From the NCBI GenBank assembly GCA_947647645.1, contig CANSLE010000028.1:1-14469 (forward strand): a stretch of 14,469 bases of DNA, read 5' to 3'. The notes below the pieces were generated by a model. It was not told the origin of the DNA and did not search any database. It saw nothing but the letters and a program-made list of their open reading frames with translations. Position numbers and translations under genes: made by a program. Of this stretch, positions 6,100 to 14,249 are shown one piece after another; position 1 is the first letter of the stretch, and every line of letters begins with the position of its first letter. This DNA is from an uncultured Microbacterium sp. (GTDB taxonomy: Bacteria; Actinomycetota; Actinomycetes; Actinomycetales; Microbacteriaceae).

Positions 6100-7098
6100 T
6101 CAACTTGCTGCCTTTCGGATGTTGCAGATCAGGTGCGCGAGGACCGAGTTGCTGCGAGTGTGGTCCCCACCCTTTGACAGTGGAACGACGTGGTCCAAAC
6201 TCGCGCTCATGGCATCGGGGTGTAGCACTTGTGGATCGACCTTCCCTCCACAGATGCCGCAAGCCCAAGCGTCTCGTTCGTACACCTCCACTGGATCAAA
6301 CCGCTCGATGGTGGCTTCTGAACGGGCTCGGCGCTCGTGCTTTGCCGCATTGCTGCTGACTCGGCGCCGACGATCCATCTCCGCTCGATAGCGCGGCGAG
6401 TGCATCGGCTTGGGGTAGGCCGGTGCGTCAACGGGGACGGCGGCGTAGCACTCCCAGAAGAAGTAGTCCACGCCATCGGTCTGTAAATCCGTGATCCGCT
6501 CGCGGCGCCATTGGCACAGGACGCCGTTGACGTCGAAGGTGTGGCTGAATAATTGACCCTCAAGGCGTTCGCCTCCTGGACCGTGCGGTCCGATCACCAA
6601 GGATGAGTAATAGCCGTCATCACTCGCCCCTGCTACGAACATGTCACCGCTCTCGGCAATGGCTACGACGATGCGCGAGGTGAAGTAGCTGTCGGGCATG
6701 TCCTGGACGAGGTATTGGGTCGAGATGCCGTAGCGCTCGACCACATCACCAGGATGCGGCCCGTACCCCTCCCACTCGATAGGCAATTCAGGCGAGCGCG
6801 CGTCCGGGAGGGTGCGGAACAGACGAGGGCCGCTGGTACGTGGATTCGGTCGCGGCCCGGTGGTTTCGACCGCCGCCGCCACTCGTTCGGCGTTGATGCT
6901 CGCGCTTCCCCGACCGTAGCGGCGACGCAAGAGGTTGTTGCACCGTCCGGAGCACACGTGTCGGTCTCGTTGCACCCAGTGGGCGCTCGCCGGCACCGGC
7001 TCGCCACAGATGACACAGGGCTCTCCACCCTTGGCTCGGCCCTCTGGATGTTTCAGTGCCTCATCCATGACGCGGAAGTGAGCGTCTTGATCTGCCAT
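6100..7098 (-). CDS. HNH endonuclease with N-terminal zinc finger
   Basis: The product has 332 aa. Residues 28-53 form a Cys4 zinc-binding motif (CVIC at 28-31, CSGRC at 49-53) followed by a basic stretch. A central domain of about 160 residues is unrecognised. Residues about 270-329 are a classic HNH nuclease: CGIC (280-283), LDHVVPLSKGGDH (metal-binding and catalytic His 303), Asn 317, and HLICN, with His 322 and Cys 325 completing the zinc site. All catalytic positions are present, so it should cut DNA. It is the last gene of the island on the minus strand, 138 bases after the receiver gene, so co-transcription is possible but not proved. AAGG stands about 9 bases before the ATG. It may be the restriction nuclease for the methylase upstream, a homing-type nuclease or an independent defence gene. 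Confidence 0.88.
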   Translation of the reverse strand: MADQDAHFRVMDEALKHPEGRAKGGEPCVICGEPVPASAHWVQRDRHVCSGRCNNLLRRRYGRGSASINAERVAAAVETTGPRPNPRTSGPRLFRTLPDARSPELPIEWEGYGPHPGDVVERYGISTQYLVQDMPDSYFTSRIVVAIAESGDMFVAGASDDGYYSSLVIGPHGPGGERLEGQLFSHTFDVNGVLCQWRRERITDLQTDGVDYFFWECYAAVPVDAPAYPKPMHSPRYRAEMDRRRRVSSNAAKHERRARSEATIERFDPVEVYERDAWACGICGGKVDPQVLHPDAMSASLDHVVPLSKGGDHTRSNSVLAHLICNIRKAAS

Positions 7099-7236
7099 AA
7101 AGTTCAGCCTTGTATCAGCGGCCGACGCGTCCCGTGTCGATATCGGTCCTGCTTATGACGGTTGCCTACGGGCGATCGCGGGCGGGGCACCAACGCGTGA
7201 CCTTGCGGGCACTCGCTCGGAGGAGGTGTACGTAAA

Positions 7237-7255
7237 TCAATCACCGGTTGATTGA
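7237..7255 (-). other. Hairpin at the end of the receiver gene
   Basis: A 7-bp inverted repeat (TCAATCA and TGATTGA, loop CCGGT) covers the stop codon of the receiver gene. It is AT-rich and short. It could weakly reduce read-through toward the HNH gene or protect an mRNA end, but it is not a convincing terminator. Confidence 0.35.
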
Positions 7256-8319
7256 CCACCCGAGAGCCGCTGCTTCACACGATCAGAGTCGAGGTCGGGC
7301 ACTCCGATCCGGCCCCTGTACTGGCTGTGTTGAACGAGCAGGCCCTCGGAAAACGGACTCACGAGCGAAGCTATCGGGCTCATCGAATCGAGAGTCTCGG
7401 CCGTGACCGCTTGCACATTCTCTAGATCGAGAACGAGGTCCGGAATGTCACGGAACGCAGGCAAATAGTAGAAGCGGCCTTGAGTAGCTGTCAGAACGTG
7501 CTTCTCAAGTTCATTCCAGGCGGCCTTCGACTTTGAAGCGGACCATTTCTGGAATCTGGAATTCAATCCCAAGTCGCCTGCTTTGGCCAGTAGCGCGAAC
7601 TCGAACTTGTCTTGAGCGAAGTCGCATGCTGGCGTGAGGATCACCCACCATGTGGCATCCGGCGCTCGAAGGAGATCCCCTGGTGCACGGCGAGTCGAAG
7701 CAGGCGGGTAGATGTATCGATGACTCGGTTCTGCGGTCAACGACTGTTCGCTGTCTTCTTCGAGCACCCGAGAGAGACGACTGAGCAAGACTTGCGCGAT
7801 TCCCGAGGAGTCGGCAGCCTCGGTGTACTCCACCCAATTTGGCGCCAGTTCCGTCCACATGTGCTTGCGCAGGACGGTGGCTACATGTTGTTCGATGCCG
7901 CTAATCGTGATGACCGCACGACTAGCAACTGCCGCCTGGATTGCCGCCGGTAGTTTGTCGGTGTCATCTTTGGTCACGACAGTGACCAAAGGAGCCATCT
8001 GCTCATGCAGGACTGTTTCGGGGAGAGCCGTCCAGAAAACGACCGGAGCGAAACGAGCATCCTTGATGTTCAGGTATACAGCGTGCCCAGCGACCTCATC
8101 GTCCGGCGACGGGTCAGTAGTGTCACGCCGGACATCCAGCACCACAACGTCGCTCTCGCCCCGACTGAACTTGGCGAATCCCTCATCGAAGTCTGTCTCC
8201 ACTGAGACCTCGACCTCAATCTCATCGCTCTCCTCAAACGCGTCTTCGATCTCGCGCCGCGCATCCGCTGCCAGGGCATCCTTGTCCTCAATAATGAGAA
8301 CTCTGACCTTCTCTCTCAC
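7237..8319 (-). CDS. Receiver-domain protein with unidentified C-terminal output domain
   Basis: This 360-aa protein begins with a receiver-like domain containing all phosphorylation residues: E11/D12 (VLIIEDKD), D62 (VVVLDVRRD), T97 (VVFWTALP) and K117 (VVTKDD). It should therefore accept phosphate. The remaining 230 residues contain no DNA-binding motif I recognise. They include a WWVILTPACDF segment (C232, D233), reminiscent of T/S-x-x-CD motifs in uncharacterised proteins of defence regions. The start is GTG 8319, supported by AGGAGG 8 bases upstream, and it overlaps the stop of the ATPase gene by 4 bases (GTGA). That coupling makes the ATPase/kinase its obvious partner. It may be a regulator of, or an effector in, the methylase-linked system rather than a transcription factor. 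Confidence 0.8.
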   Translation of the reverse strand: MREKVRVLIIEDKDALAADARREIEDAFEESDEIEVEVSVETDFDEGFAKFSRGESDVVVLDVRRDTTDPSPDDEVAGHAVYLNIKDARFAPVVFWTALPETVLHEQMAPLVTVVTKDDTDKLPAAIQAAVASRAVITISGIEQHVATVLRKHMWTELAPNWVEYTEAADSSGIAQVLLSRLSRVLEEDSEQSLTAEPSHRYIYPPASTRRAPGDLLRAPDATWWVILTPACDFAQDKFEFALLAKAGDLGLNSRFQKWSASKSKAAWNELEKHVLTATQGRFYYLPAFRDIPDLVLDLENVQAVTAETLDSMSPIASLVSPFSEGLLVQHSQYRGRIGVPDLDSDRVKQRLSGGQSTGD

Positions 8320-10562
8320 TGCACCCGCCTCCTGAAGGTGGCCTCGAAAGTCGCCCCGTCGAGCGGACCTTCGTCAACAAGGATGAGCTGGCCTTCGTAG
8401 ATGTCCTCGACGAGGTTGCCTACGATGCTCAGGCCAAGTCCAACGCCTTCCGGTTTACTGGAGAAGTAGGGGTCGAAGATGTGCGCGCGGACGCCCTCCG
8501 CGACCCCGGGTCCAGTGTCGCTGACGACGACGCTCAATGAGGAGTCGTCGTTGAGCCGGGCGGCAGCGATCACCTTCCGCTCTGTCCCCTTTGGCTGAGT
8601 TGAGGTCCAGTAGATGGCGTTCTGGATGAGGTTAATGAGGACCGTCAACAGTTCAGCTTCGTCGAGTTTCACGGCGACGGGGTCGCCCTCTCTGACCAGT
8701 TCGACGCCGCGGTCGTCGGCTTCCTGTTGGAGGATTGAGATTGCCTTGTCGATGACGTCGCTGGTGCTGATTTCCTTGGGTCGTCCGCGCTTGCGGCCGC
8801 CGAAGGGTTCGATCTGTTTGAAAAGAGAGGAGAGCAGCTCGGCTTGAGCCGTGGTCTCTGACATCGCTTTCACGGCGAGTTCGATCTTCTCGCCGTCGGT
8901 GAGGCTCTTCTTGTTCAAATCGCGGGTACCGAACCGAGCAATATTCTTGAGTCGTGTCACGACGGTTCGGCCGTCATGTAGGACACGATCGATGAGTGCC
9001 CCGAGAGTGGCCAGTCGGGAGTATCGCGACAGGACGTTCTGAACTTCGGTTACCCCTTCTTGGATGTCGCGGTTCTTGTCGTCGATGAGTCCGATGAGGC
9101 GCTTGTCGCCGGGGTGGCTCTGGGCCAAGGCGGTGCGAATCTCCCCAAGGTCGAAGCGCTCGAATAGGCCCCCCTTGCTCTCTCCGGGCTCTTTCTTGGG
9201 GTGGCGTGCGGCATAACGCCTCGTCTCAAGCTCAACGAGCGCGGCTTTCACTAGCGTCTGGAGGTCCGAGTACGCGGTGCCAGCGAGTATGCCCTCGCGG
9301 TTCGACTGGTCCTTGAGCCCTTCGTTCGTGTCCGCGCCAATGAAGACGTGACCTATGATCTGGTTGTTCGACACCCGACGGGTCGGTGTCTGGACGCGTC
9401 GCAGGTCAAGGCCGAGCCAGTCATCGCCGCTTTCACCGAATGGCAGGACTCGAAAGCCGTCTCGATAGATGCTGACACCGGCAACCTCGCTGAGCGTGTC
9501 ACGGAAGCCTTTCAATTCTTTCGCGCTGGGCGCTGCGCTCTCTGCGTCGGTCTCCTGGAGGGTCCGTTGAATGGCTGTGTTGTCTCGGTCCCAGACGTTG
9601 ATCTCGAGGTCAAAGGGTCCTGCCTGCGGCGAGCGCTTCTCATCGGTCCACAACTGTTTGACGCCGATATCCTCCTCCAGCGGAGGGTCCTGCTGTATGT
9701 AGCGAAGCGTGGCGGACCCCTGTGCATCCACGGAGCCGGTGAGGCTGTAATGAGGGGTCTGGAGTTCAGACGACGGCTCGATAGGACCGGCAAGGTCTTC
9801 TAGGCGCTCCTCGACGTCGACCAGTTCCAGGATCACCTGGAAGTCGGGCTCGGCATTTTCTGCGCTCACGAGGCTTGAGCCTGCGCCAGGACGGGGCCGT
9901 ATCAGCCGAGTCAGCGCCGTGCGTAGCTCGAGGAGGTCGTCACGATCCCACGCACGAGAAAGGCGGTCAATCTGGACCACAGTCCCCCGGCCGTGGTGCC
10001 AGGTCTCGTTCTCGGCTGCGGAGAAGCTTTCAACGGCTGCGCCGGAGTCAGAGAAAACGTCGGGTACTCCGACTTCCCAGGCCACCTCGATCTGATCGAG
10101 GTACGCGTCCTCGCGATCGAAGTCCGTCCAGTCGATCAGGAGTTTGACCTCGTCGGCATTGGTCATCCGCGTGACGAGCATCATCTCGTGACCCAGCCGG
10201 GCTGCGGCGAGTCGACCGATGCCCTTCTCGCCGAGCACTCGTCGACCTCCGTCGCTGCGAGGGCGTCGCCGCTTGGTGTCGGTCGCGATGTCGAGCCATG
10301 AGCGCTGTAGCGTGGCGACGTCCATGCCGTGGCCGTCATCCCACACCTCGATGCGACCCTTCCCTTCCTCCAGTGGACCGTGGAAGCGGATGAGAACGAC
10401 GCTGGCGTCGGCATCGTAAGAGTTCTTGACCAGTTCGATCAAGGCGACTTTGTCGCTGCTGATCAGGTCGCTGCCGAGCGTCCGGAGCAGCCGAGCCTTG
10501 GGGCGGAGAGCGCCACTGCCCGAGGGCTCATGGCTAATGGGCTGCTGGGCATCGGCGCTCAT
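8316..10562 (-). CDS. Dual GHKL ATPase: MutL/MORC-like N-terminus, histidine-kinase-like C-terminus
   Basis: The ATG at 10562 gives 748 aa. The N-terminal part is a HATPase_c_3-type GHKL domain with N-box ALIELVKNSYDADA (N47), VWDDGHGM (75-80) and GEKGIGR (111-117), as in MutL, MORC and Hsp90-like ATPases. The middle, about 130-500, is not recognised. A helical region follows with an H-box-like RYSRLATLGALIDRVLHDGR (His about 529), then a second GHKL domain of histidine-kinase type: LINLIQNAIYW, SDTGPGV, IFDPYFSS and GVGLGLSIV up to the C-terminus. No membrane segment is visible, so it is cytoplasmic. The start overlaps the methylase stop (ATGA) and the end overlaps the receiver start. It could sense DNA or invasion through the first ATPase and pass phosphate to the receiver. 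The open frame extends to 10658, but only inside the methylase gene. Confidence 0.85.
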   Translation of the reverse strand: MSADAQQPISHEPSGSGALRPKARLLRTLGSDLISSDKVALIELVKNSYDADASVVLIRFHGPLEEGKGRIEVWDDGHGMDVATLQRSWLDIATDTKRRRPRSDGGRRVLGEKGIGRLAAARLGHEMMLVTRMTNADEVKLLIDWTDFDREDAYLDQIEVAWEVGVPDVFSDSGAAVESFSAAENETWHHGRGTVVQIDRLSRAWDRDDLLELRTALTRLIRPRPGAGSSLVSAENAEPDFQVILELVDVEERLEDLAGPIEPSSELQTPHYSLTGSVDAQGSATLRYIQQDPPLEEDIGVKQLWTDEKRSPQAGPFDLEINVWDRDNTAIQRTLQETDAESAAPSAKELKGFRDTLSEVAGVSIYRDGFRVLPFGESGDDWLGLDLRRVQTPTRRVSNNQIIGHVFIGADTNEGLKDQSNREGILAGTAYSDLQTLVKAALVELETRRYAARHPKKEPGESKGGLFERFDLGEIRTALAQSHPGDKRLIGLIDDKNRDIQEGVTEVQNVLSRYSRLATLGALIDRVLHDGRTVVTRLKNIARFGTRDLNKKSLTDGEKIELAVKAMSETTAQAELLSSLFKQIEPFGGRKRGRPKEISTSDVIDKAISILQQEADDRGVELVREGDPVAVKLDEAELLTVLINLIQNAIYWTSTQPKGTERKVIAAARLNDDSSLSVVVSDTGPGVAEGVRAHIFDPYFSSKPEGVGLGLSIVGNLVEDIYEGQLILVDEGPLDGATFEATFRRRVQ

Positions 10563-12388
10563 GAGGCTCGCTCGCCTCTGGACTCTGCTGGGTGTGGAGT
10601 GGCGGGCTCGAGGATTCGGGCTCGCGCCTCTGAAACAGCAATCGCACGGATTGCGCACATCCGCAATGCAGCTTCGTCGCCGCTGGAGACCAACTGGGCG
10701 AGAGCGACCTTGATGTCAGTACGCAGCCCAGTGTGCCCTTCGGGCAGCGCCATCAAGAGAATCACGACTTTGCTGACGTGTTCGTTGACAAGAAGCTCGT
10801 TACCGCCGCGTAGCAGCGAGAACACGCGGTGCTGCGCGTCGCCGAGCATGGCCGCAACGCGCGGTGTCCAGTCGACCGACGGGCTCTCGCGGACGATGCC
10901 TCGAAGCTGTCTTAGGGCGCCCTTGCGAGTCTTGCTGAGCGTGTGCACGTCGATGTGCTGGAGCGACTCGATGGAAAGGTCCGGAACGCCTCGGAGTGGT
11001 TCCATGAGTGGCGCGGCGGTTGCGACGGGAAGTCGATGCATGTCAAGCAGCGCAGCGACCGCGGCAGCAGCGGCTGTCATCTCCGGCCCTGGGTAGAGCC
11101 ACCACGCCGTCTTTCTCTGCTCGTCGGCCCACAGCGACAGCCTCCGGCGCAGATCGGGAAGTCTGGGCTGCTCCTGACGTGGCTCCGCGAGGGGCAGGAT
11201 CGCCTCTGCGACGGTCCGCCCCAGTGCTGGTGGGACTGCGTTGCCGATCTGCCGGAAGGCGTCGCTGCGGCTCCCTGCGAAGCGGAAGCTGTCTGGGAAG
11301 GTCTGAATACGTGCCGCCTCGCGGACGGTGAGTGTTCGGTGTTCCTCCGGGTGGATGTACCAGTAGCCGTCTTTGGCGATATGAGCGGTAATCGTCCTGC
11401 TGAGATCGTCCCAGTCGAGGCGTTTGTACTTGTCGTTGAAAGTGTCGGAGCGGTATCGGCGCAGGTGCTCAGGGAGGTCCGAGTACAAGGTCGAGGAGGT
11501 CATGAGCTCGAACGCCTCGCGGTCATCGTCCCGCACCGGACGCGTCATGTGGTCGTAGATGATGTCCGCGTCGTCGCCACGAAGGGTCTTGGCCAATGCA
11601 CTGGATGGTTGACCCGTGTAGGGCAACTCGCGCGCACCGGTGGTGTCGTCGAGCGAAGGAAGGTCCTCGATCGCATCACGGACGGTGGGGCGGTGCTCCA
11701 TCGGTGCGGGCCAATCCGGCAGAGCCCCGTCGTTTCGCGCTTGGAGGATGAATCGCTTGCGATGCTGTGGCACTCCGTGGCGCCATGCGTCAAGAAGTCG
11801 GTAGTCGACTACGTATCCGGCGCCTTCGAGGATGTCCGCGATCGCCCTGATGACGGCGAGATCATCGCCAATGGCCATATCGGGCACGTTCTCCATGAGC
11901 ACTGCACGTGGTTTCAGTGCCAGGACGACATCGATGAAGGATCGCCACAGCTCCTTGCGCGAGTCGACCTCATCGCGAACGCCGTCGTTGATGAGACTGC
12001 GAATCTTCGCCCGTCCGGCGCGGCTGAACGGCTGGCAGGGCGGACCTCCGGCGACGAGGTCGATACCGAGCGGGCGGAGTCGCTCGATGAGCTTATTCAC
12101 CTGGGCAGGGTCAGCCATGTCGACGTCGAGCGCTTGGCCCCGGAAGTTGGCTCGATGTGTCTCCAACGCCGCCGTATCGTGATCGACTGCGGCTACGACG
12201 GTCCAGCCTGCCGCTTCGACACCAGCGCCGAGGCCGCCAGCTCCCGAGAAAAGGTCGACGGCGAGGGGGCGACCAGACGATCTCTCCAGCCGACACCACT
12301 CATCGAAGCTGTCGTCGTCCGGAGCGTCTGCGTGCCTGGGGAGGACGAGCGGTGCCGAACGCTCCAGCTTCACTGCGTATGCTGCCAA
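10559..12388 (-). CDS. DNA (cytosine-5) methyltransferase with C-terminal extension
   Basis: The product has 609 aa from a TTG at 12388. Motifs appear in order: I VDLFSGAGGLGAG (44-56), IV GGPPCQPFSRAG (114-125, catalytic C118), VI ENVPDM (166-171), VIII QHRKRF (208-213), IX RTLTVREAARIQTFP (351-365) and X QIGNAVPPALGRT (380-392). It makes 5-methylcytosine, presumably in the target of the linked system. The space between motifs VIII and IX, about residues 214-350, should hold the target-recognition domain. About 200 residues follow motif X (405-609), a helical, Ala/Leu-rich extension not needed for methylation. The start is chosen from AAGGAG 9 bases before the TTG; the frame is open to 12799, but that stretch is Arg-rich and runs across vsr. 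It is preceded by vsr and overlaps the ATPase gene by 4 bases. Confidence 0.95.
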   Translation of the reverse strand: MAAYAVKLERSAPLVLPRHADAPDDDSFDEWCRLERSSGRPLAVDLFSGAGGLGAGVEAAGWTVVAAVDHDTAALETHRANFRGQALDVDMADPAQVNKLIERLRPLGIDLVAGGPPCQPFSRAGRAKIRSLINDGVRDEVDSRKELWRSFIDVVLALKPRAVLMENVPDMAIGDDLAVIRAIADILEGAGYVVDYRLLDAWRHGVPQHRKRFILQARNDGALPDWPAPMEHRPTVRDAIEDLPSLDDTTGARELPYTGQPSSALAKTLRGDDADIIYDHMTRPVRDDDREAFELMTSSTLYSDLPEHLRRYRSDTFNDKYKRLDWDDLSRTITAHIAKDGYWYIHPEEHRTLTVREAARIQTFPDSFRFAGSRSDAFRQIGNAVPPALGRTVAEAILPLAEPRQEQPRLPDLRRRLSLWADEQRKTAWWLYPGPEMTAAAAAVAALLDMHRLPVATAAPLMEPLRGVPDLSIESLQHIDVHTLSKTRKGALRQLRGIVRESPSVDWTPRVAAMLGDAQHRVFSLLRGGNELLVNEHVSKVVILLMALPEGHTGLRTDIKVALAQLVSSGDEAALRMCAIRAIAVSEARARILEPATPHPAESRGERAS

Positions 12389-12397
12389 GCTCCAGCG

Positions 12398-12403
12398 CTC
12401 CTT
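12398..12403 (-). promoter_or_regulatory. Ribosome binding site deciding the TTG start of the methyltransferase
   Basis: AAGGAG on the minus strand lies 9 bases before TTG 12388. The only alternative near the first conserved motif is a GTG at 12373 without a well-placed purine run, and the upstream frame is not protein-like. Confidence 0.6.
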
Positions 12404-12585
12404 CCCGCTTAGATGTCCACCTCCAGGAGAACACGACCAACGTCGTCGTGGCGCGCGCGGCTCGCCGAGCCGACACGCCACCTGCTCCCACTTTACCGGT
12501 ACGCGAGGGCGCGCATGGTTGGCCCACGCCGTAGCGGATCGCTGAATCTGCCTCGGCCCGACCGGTCTGGCCCCGGTTGCTCGGG

Positions 12586-13020
12586 TCACTCGGCGGTCTG
12601 CGGTCGGGACCGATCTCGTACCGCTTCGACGATACGAGAGGCCACCGACAGCGGCTTCTCGTGCTCCCAGAAGCGCAGCACAACCCAGCCTCGATCCCCG
12701 AGCGCGGCAGTGGTATCCGCGTCCCGCTGCCGGTTGCGGTCGATCTTCGCGTCCCAGAAATCCGTGTTGGTGGCTGGCATCGTGAAGTGCACCGGACACC
12801 CGTGCCAGAAGCAGCCGTCGATGAAGACGGCGACGCGCGCACGGATGAAGAGCAGGTCGGCCGTGCGGCGGATTCCCGGTTCAGGTCGCGCGTTGACGCG
12901 ATAGCGCAGTCCCTGCGCGTGCACGATGCGTCGCACGGCGAGTTCAGCCTTCGTGTCGCGGCCGCGATTCCTCTGCATCGTCTTGCGCGTCGCAGGACTC
13001 GAAGCCCAAGACTCCTCCAT
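12586..13020 (-). CDS. vsr: Very short patch repair endonuclease (Vsr family)
   Basis: The 144-aa product matches Vsr along its whole length: MQRNRGRDTKAELAVRR near the N-terminus, RYRVNARPEPGIRRTADLLF, then AVFIDGCFWHGCPVHF with the Asp of the TADLLF segment, zinc-site cysteines and the active-site His. NTDFWDAKIDRNRQRD and RGWVVLRFWEHE follow. Vsr nicks beside T:G mismatches that arise when 5-methylcytosine deaminates, which explains its place just upstream of a C5 methyltransferase gene on the same strand. The gap of about 200 bases to that gene holds nothing I can call. Actinobacterial relatives usually begin with a similar SWASS..TR.SMQ leader, which supports ATG 13020, although the ribosome binding site there is poor. 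Confidence 0.95.
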   Translation of the reverse strand: MEESWASSPATRKTMQRNRGRDTKAELAVRRIVHAQGLRYRVNARPEPGIRRTADLLFIRARVAVFIDGCFWHGCPVHFTMPATNTDFWDAKIDRNRQRDADTTAALGDRGWVVLRFWEHEKPLSVASRIVEAVRDRSRPQTAE

Positions 13021-13034
13021 GCTTCGAGGCTACG

Positions 13035-13150
13035 CCCGCGAGTCAGGCTTCTGCCTGGGCGTTCGCCCGCTCGGATGAGACCGGCGAGTGCGTCCGGATC
13101 GTCGTAGTGGTCGACGGGGATCGCGAGCCCCTTGAACCTCAGACCCCGGT
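13035..13150 (-). pseudogene. Coding-like fragment upstream of vsr, unknown
   Basis: The 373 bases between vsr and the intact tRNA-Pro contain no complete gene. One stretch of about 31 codons reads like a real protein (GLRFKGLAIPVDHYDDPDAL followed by AGLIRAGE), with GC-rich third positions, before turning Arg-rich and running out of frame into vsr. It has no credible start. It may be the remnant of a gene lost when the island was assembled, or chance. Confidence 0.25.
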
Positions 13151-13356
13151 CGCACCGTCGGGACTCAGTTGCTCCCGCCGGTCGCATCACGACTCGCTTG
13201 CTTCCGGTGGGTCTCGGGAATTGGTGCACCTCGCGGACACCTATTCGTCCACTCAGCAGCGTCGGCACCGAACACGAGTGGTCCACTTCACCGGTGGGCA
13301 GATCAGCCGCACCGGCCGAGTGGACCAGTCCGTGACCGCGCCCAGAAACGAGGAAG

Positions 13357-13384
13357 CCCTGGTGAAAGTTACCTATCACCAGGG
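13357..13384 (-). terminator. Terminator of the intact tRNA-Pro gene
   Basis: A perfect 9-bp stem (CCCTGGTGA, 13357-13365, with TCACCAGGG, 13376-13384) and a 10-base loop lie 9 bases beyond the 3' end of the minus-strand tRNA-Pro. It differs in sequence from the hairpin at 5865-5901 but holds the same relative position, so the two tRNA copies have different 3' flanks. Confidence 0.65.
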
Positions 13385-13393
13385 ATTTTCCGT

Positions 13394-13466
<73 letters not shown>

Positions 13467-13505
13467 TTGTTTAGTTTTCCGACTGCCTCGCGGCTCTAAC
13501 TCACC

Positions 13506-13547
<42 letters not shown>

Positions 13548-13639
13548 GTCTATCGTCCGCTCGCGGACAACTCCCCTATCCTACCGGTTTCCCGGAGCGC
13601 TCGCGAACGCGTGTCGGCGGCGGGGAGTACGGTCTGGTC

Positions 13640-14218
13640 ATGAGCCAGATCGAGATCGTCCCGGCATCCGCCGATCGCTTCGCCGATGTGGAGCACGCCC
13701 TCACCGGCGGCGGCGACGGCGCCTCCTGCTGGTGCCAGTGGTGGATACTGCGCAACAAGGACTTCCAGTCCGCGACGCCTGCCGAGCGGCGCGAGCTGCT
13801 CCGCGGCGACCTCGCCGCCACGCCCGCCTCCGCGCTCATCGCCTACGTCGACGGCGAGGCGGCCGGCTGGGTCAAGGTGTCGCCGCGTCCGGCGCAGCCC
13901 CGCCTCTCCGCGACGCGCGCGTTCCAGCAGTCGCCGGAGCCCTTCGACGACGCGTCCGTGTGGGCCATCACGTGCTTCGTCGTCCGCAAGGAGTTCCGCC
14001 GCGACGGCCTCGCCCGCCGCCTGCTCGACGCGGCCGTCGATCACGCGCGTGCACACGGCGCGCGCGTCATCGAGGGCTACCCGGTCGACACCGACGCCGG
14101 CAAGACATCGTCGAACAATCTCTTCCGCGGCGCCCTGTCGAGCTTCGTGGATGCCGGATTCGTCGAGGTTGCCCGCCCGAACCCGGCACGCCCGATCGTC
14201 TCGCTGACGGTGGCGTGA
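13640..14218 (+). CDS. GNAT-family N-acetyltransferase
   Basis: This 192-aa protein has a GNAT fold pattern: strand VWAITCFVV (108-116), then the acetyl-CoA-binding motif RKEFRRDGLARRLLDAAVDH (R-R-D-G-L-A, about 120-125), and a C-terminal FVDAGFVEVAR segment typical of the last strands. An unusual CWCQWW motif (30-35) near the N-terminus also occurs in a subgroup of actinobacterial GNAT proteins. The substrate is unknown. ATG 13640 is chosen because GGGGAG precedes it and the upstream in-frame sequence runs back into tRNA. Base composition is far more GC-rich than in the island, consistent with core chromosome. Confidence 0.9.
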   Translation: MSQIEIVPASADRFADVEHALTGGGDGASCWCQWWILRNKDFQSATPAERRELLRGDLAATPASALIAYVDGEAAGWVKVSPRPAQPRLSATRAFQQSPEPFDDASVWAITCFVVRKEFRRDGLARRLLDAAVDHARAHGARVIEGYPVDTDAGKTSSNNLFRGALSSFVDAGFVEVARPNPARPIVSLTVA

Positions 14219-14249
14219 CGCCGCGACTCCGACACGGCAGAATCGAGAG

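Noticed and set aside
10943..12412. Long plus-strand frame of 489 codons opposite the methyltransferase
   Set aside because: It has no family motifs and mirrors the methylase codons; all C5-methylase motifs lie on the minus strand.
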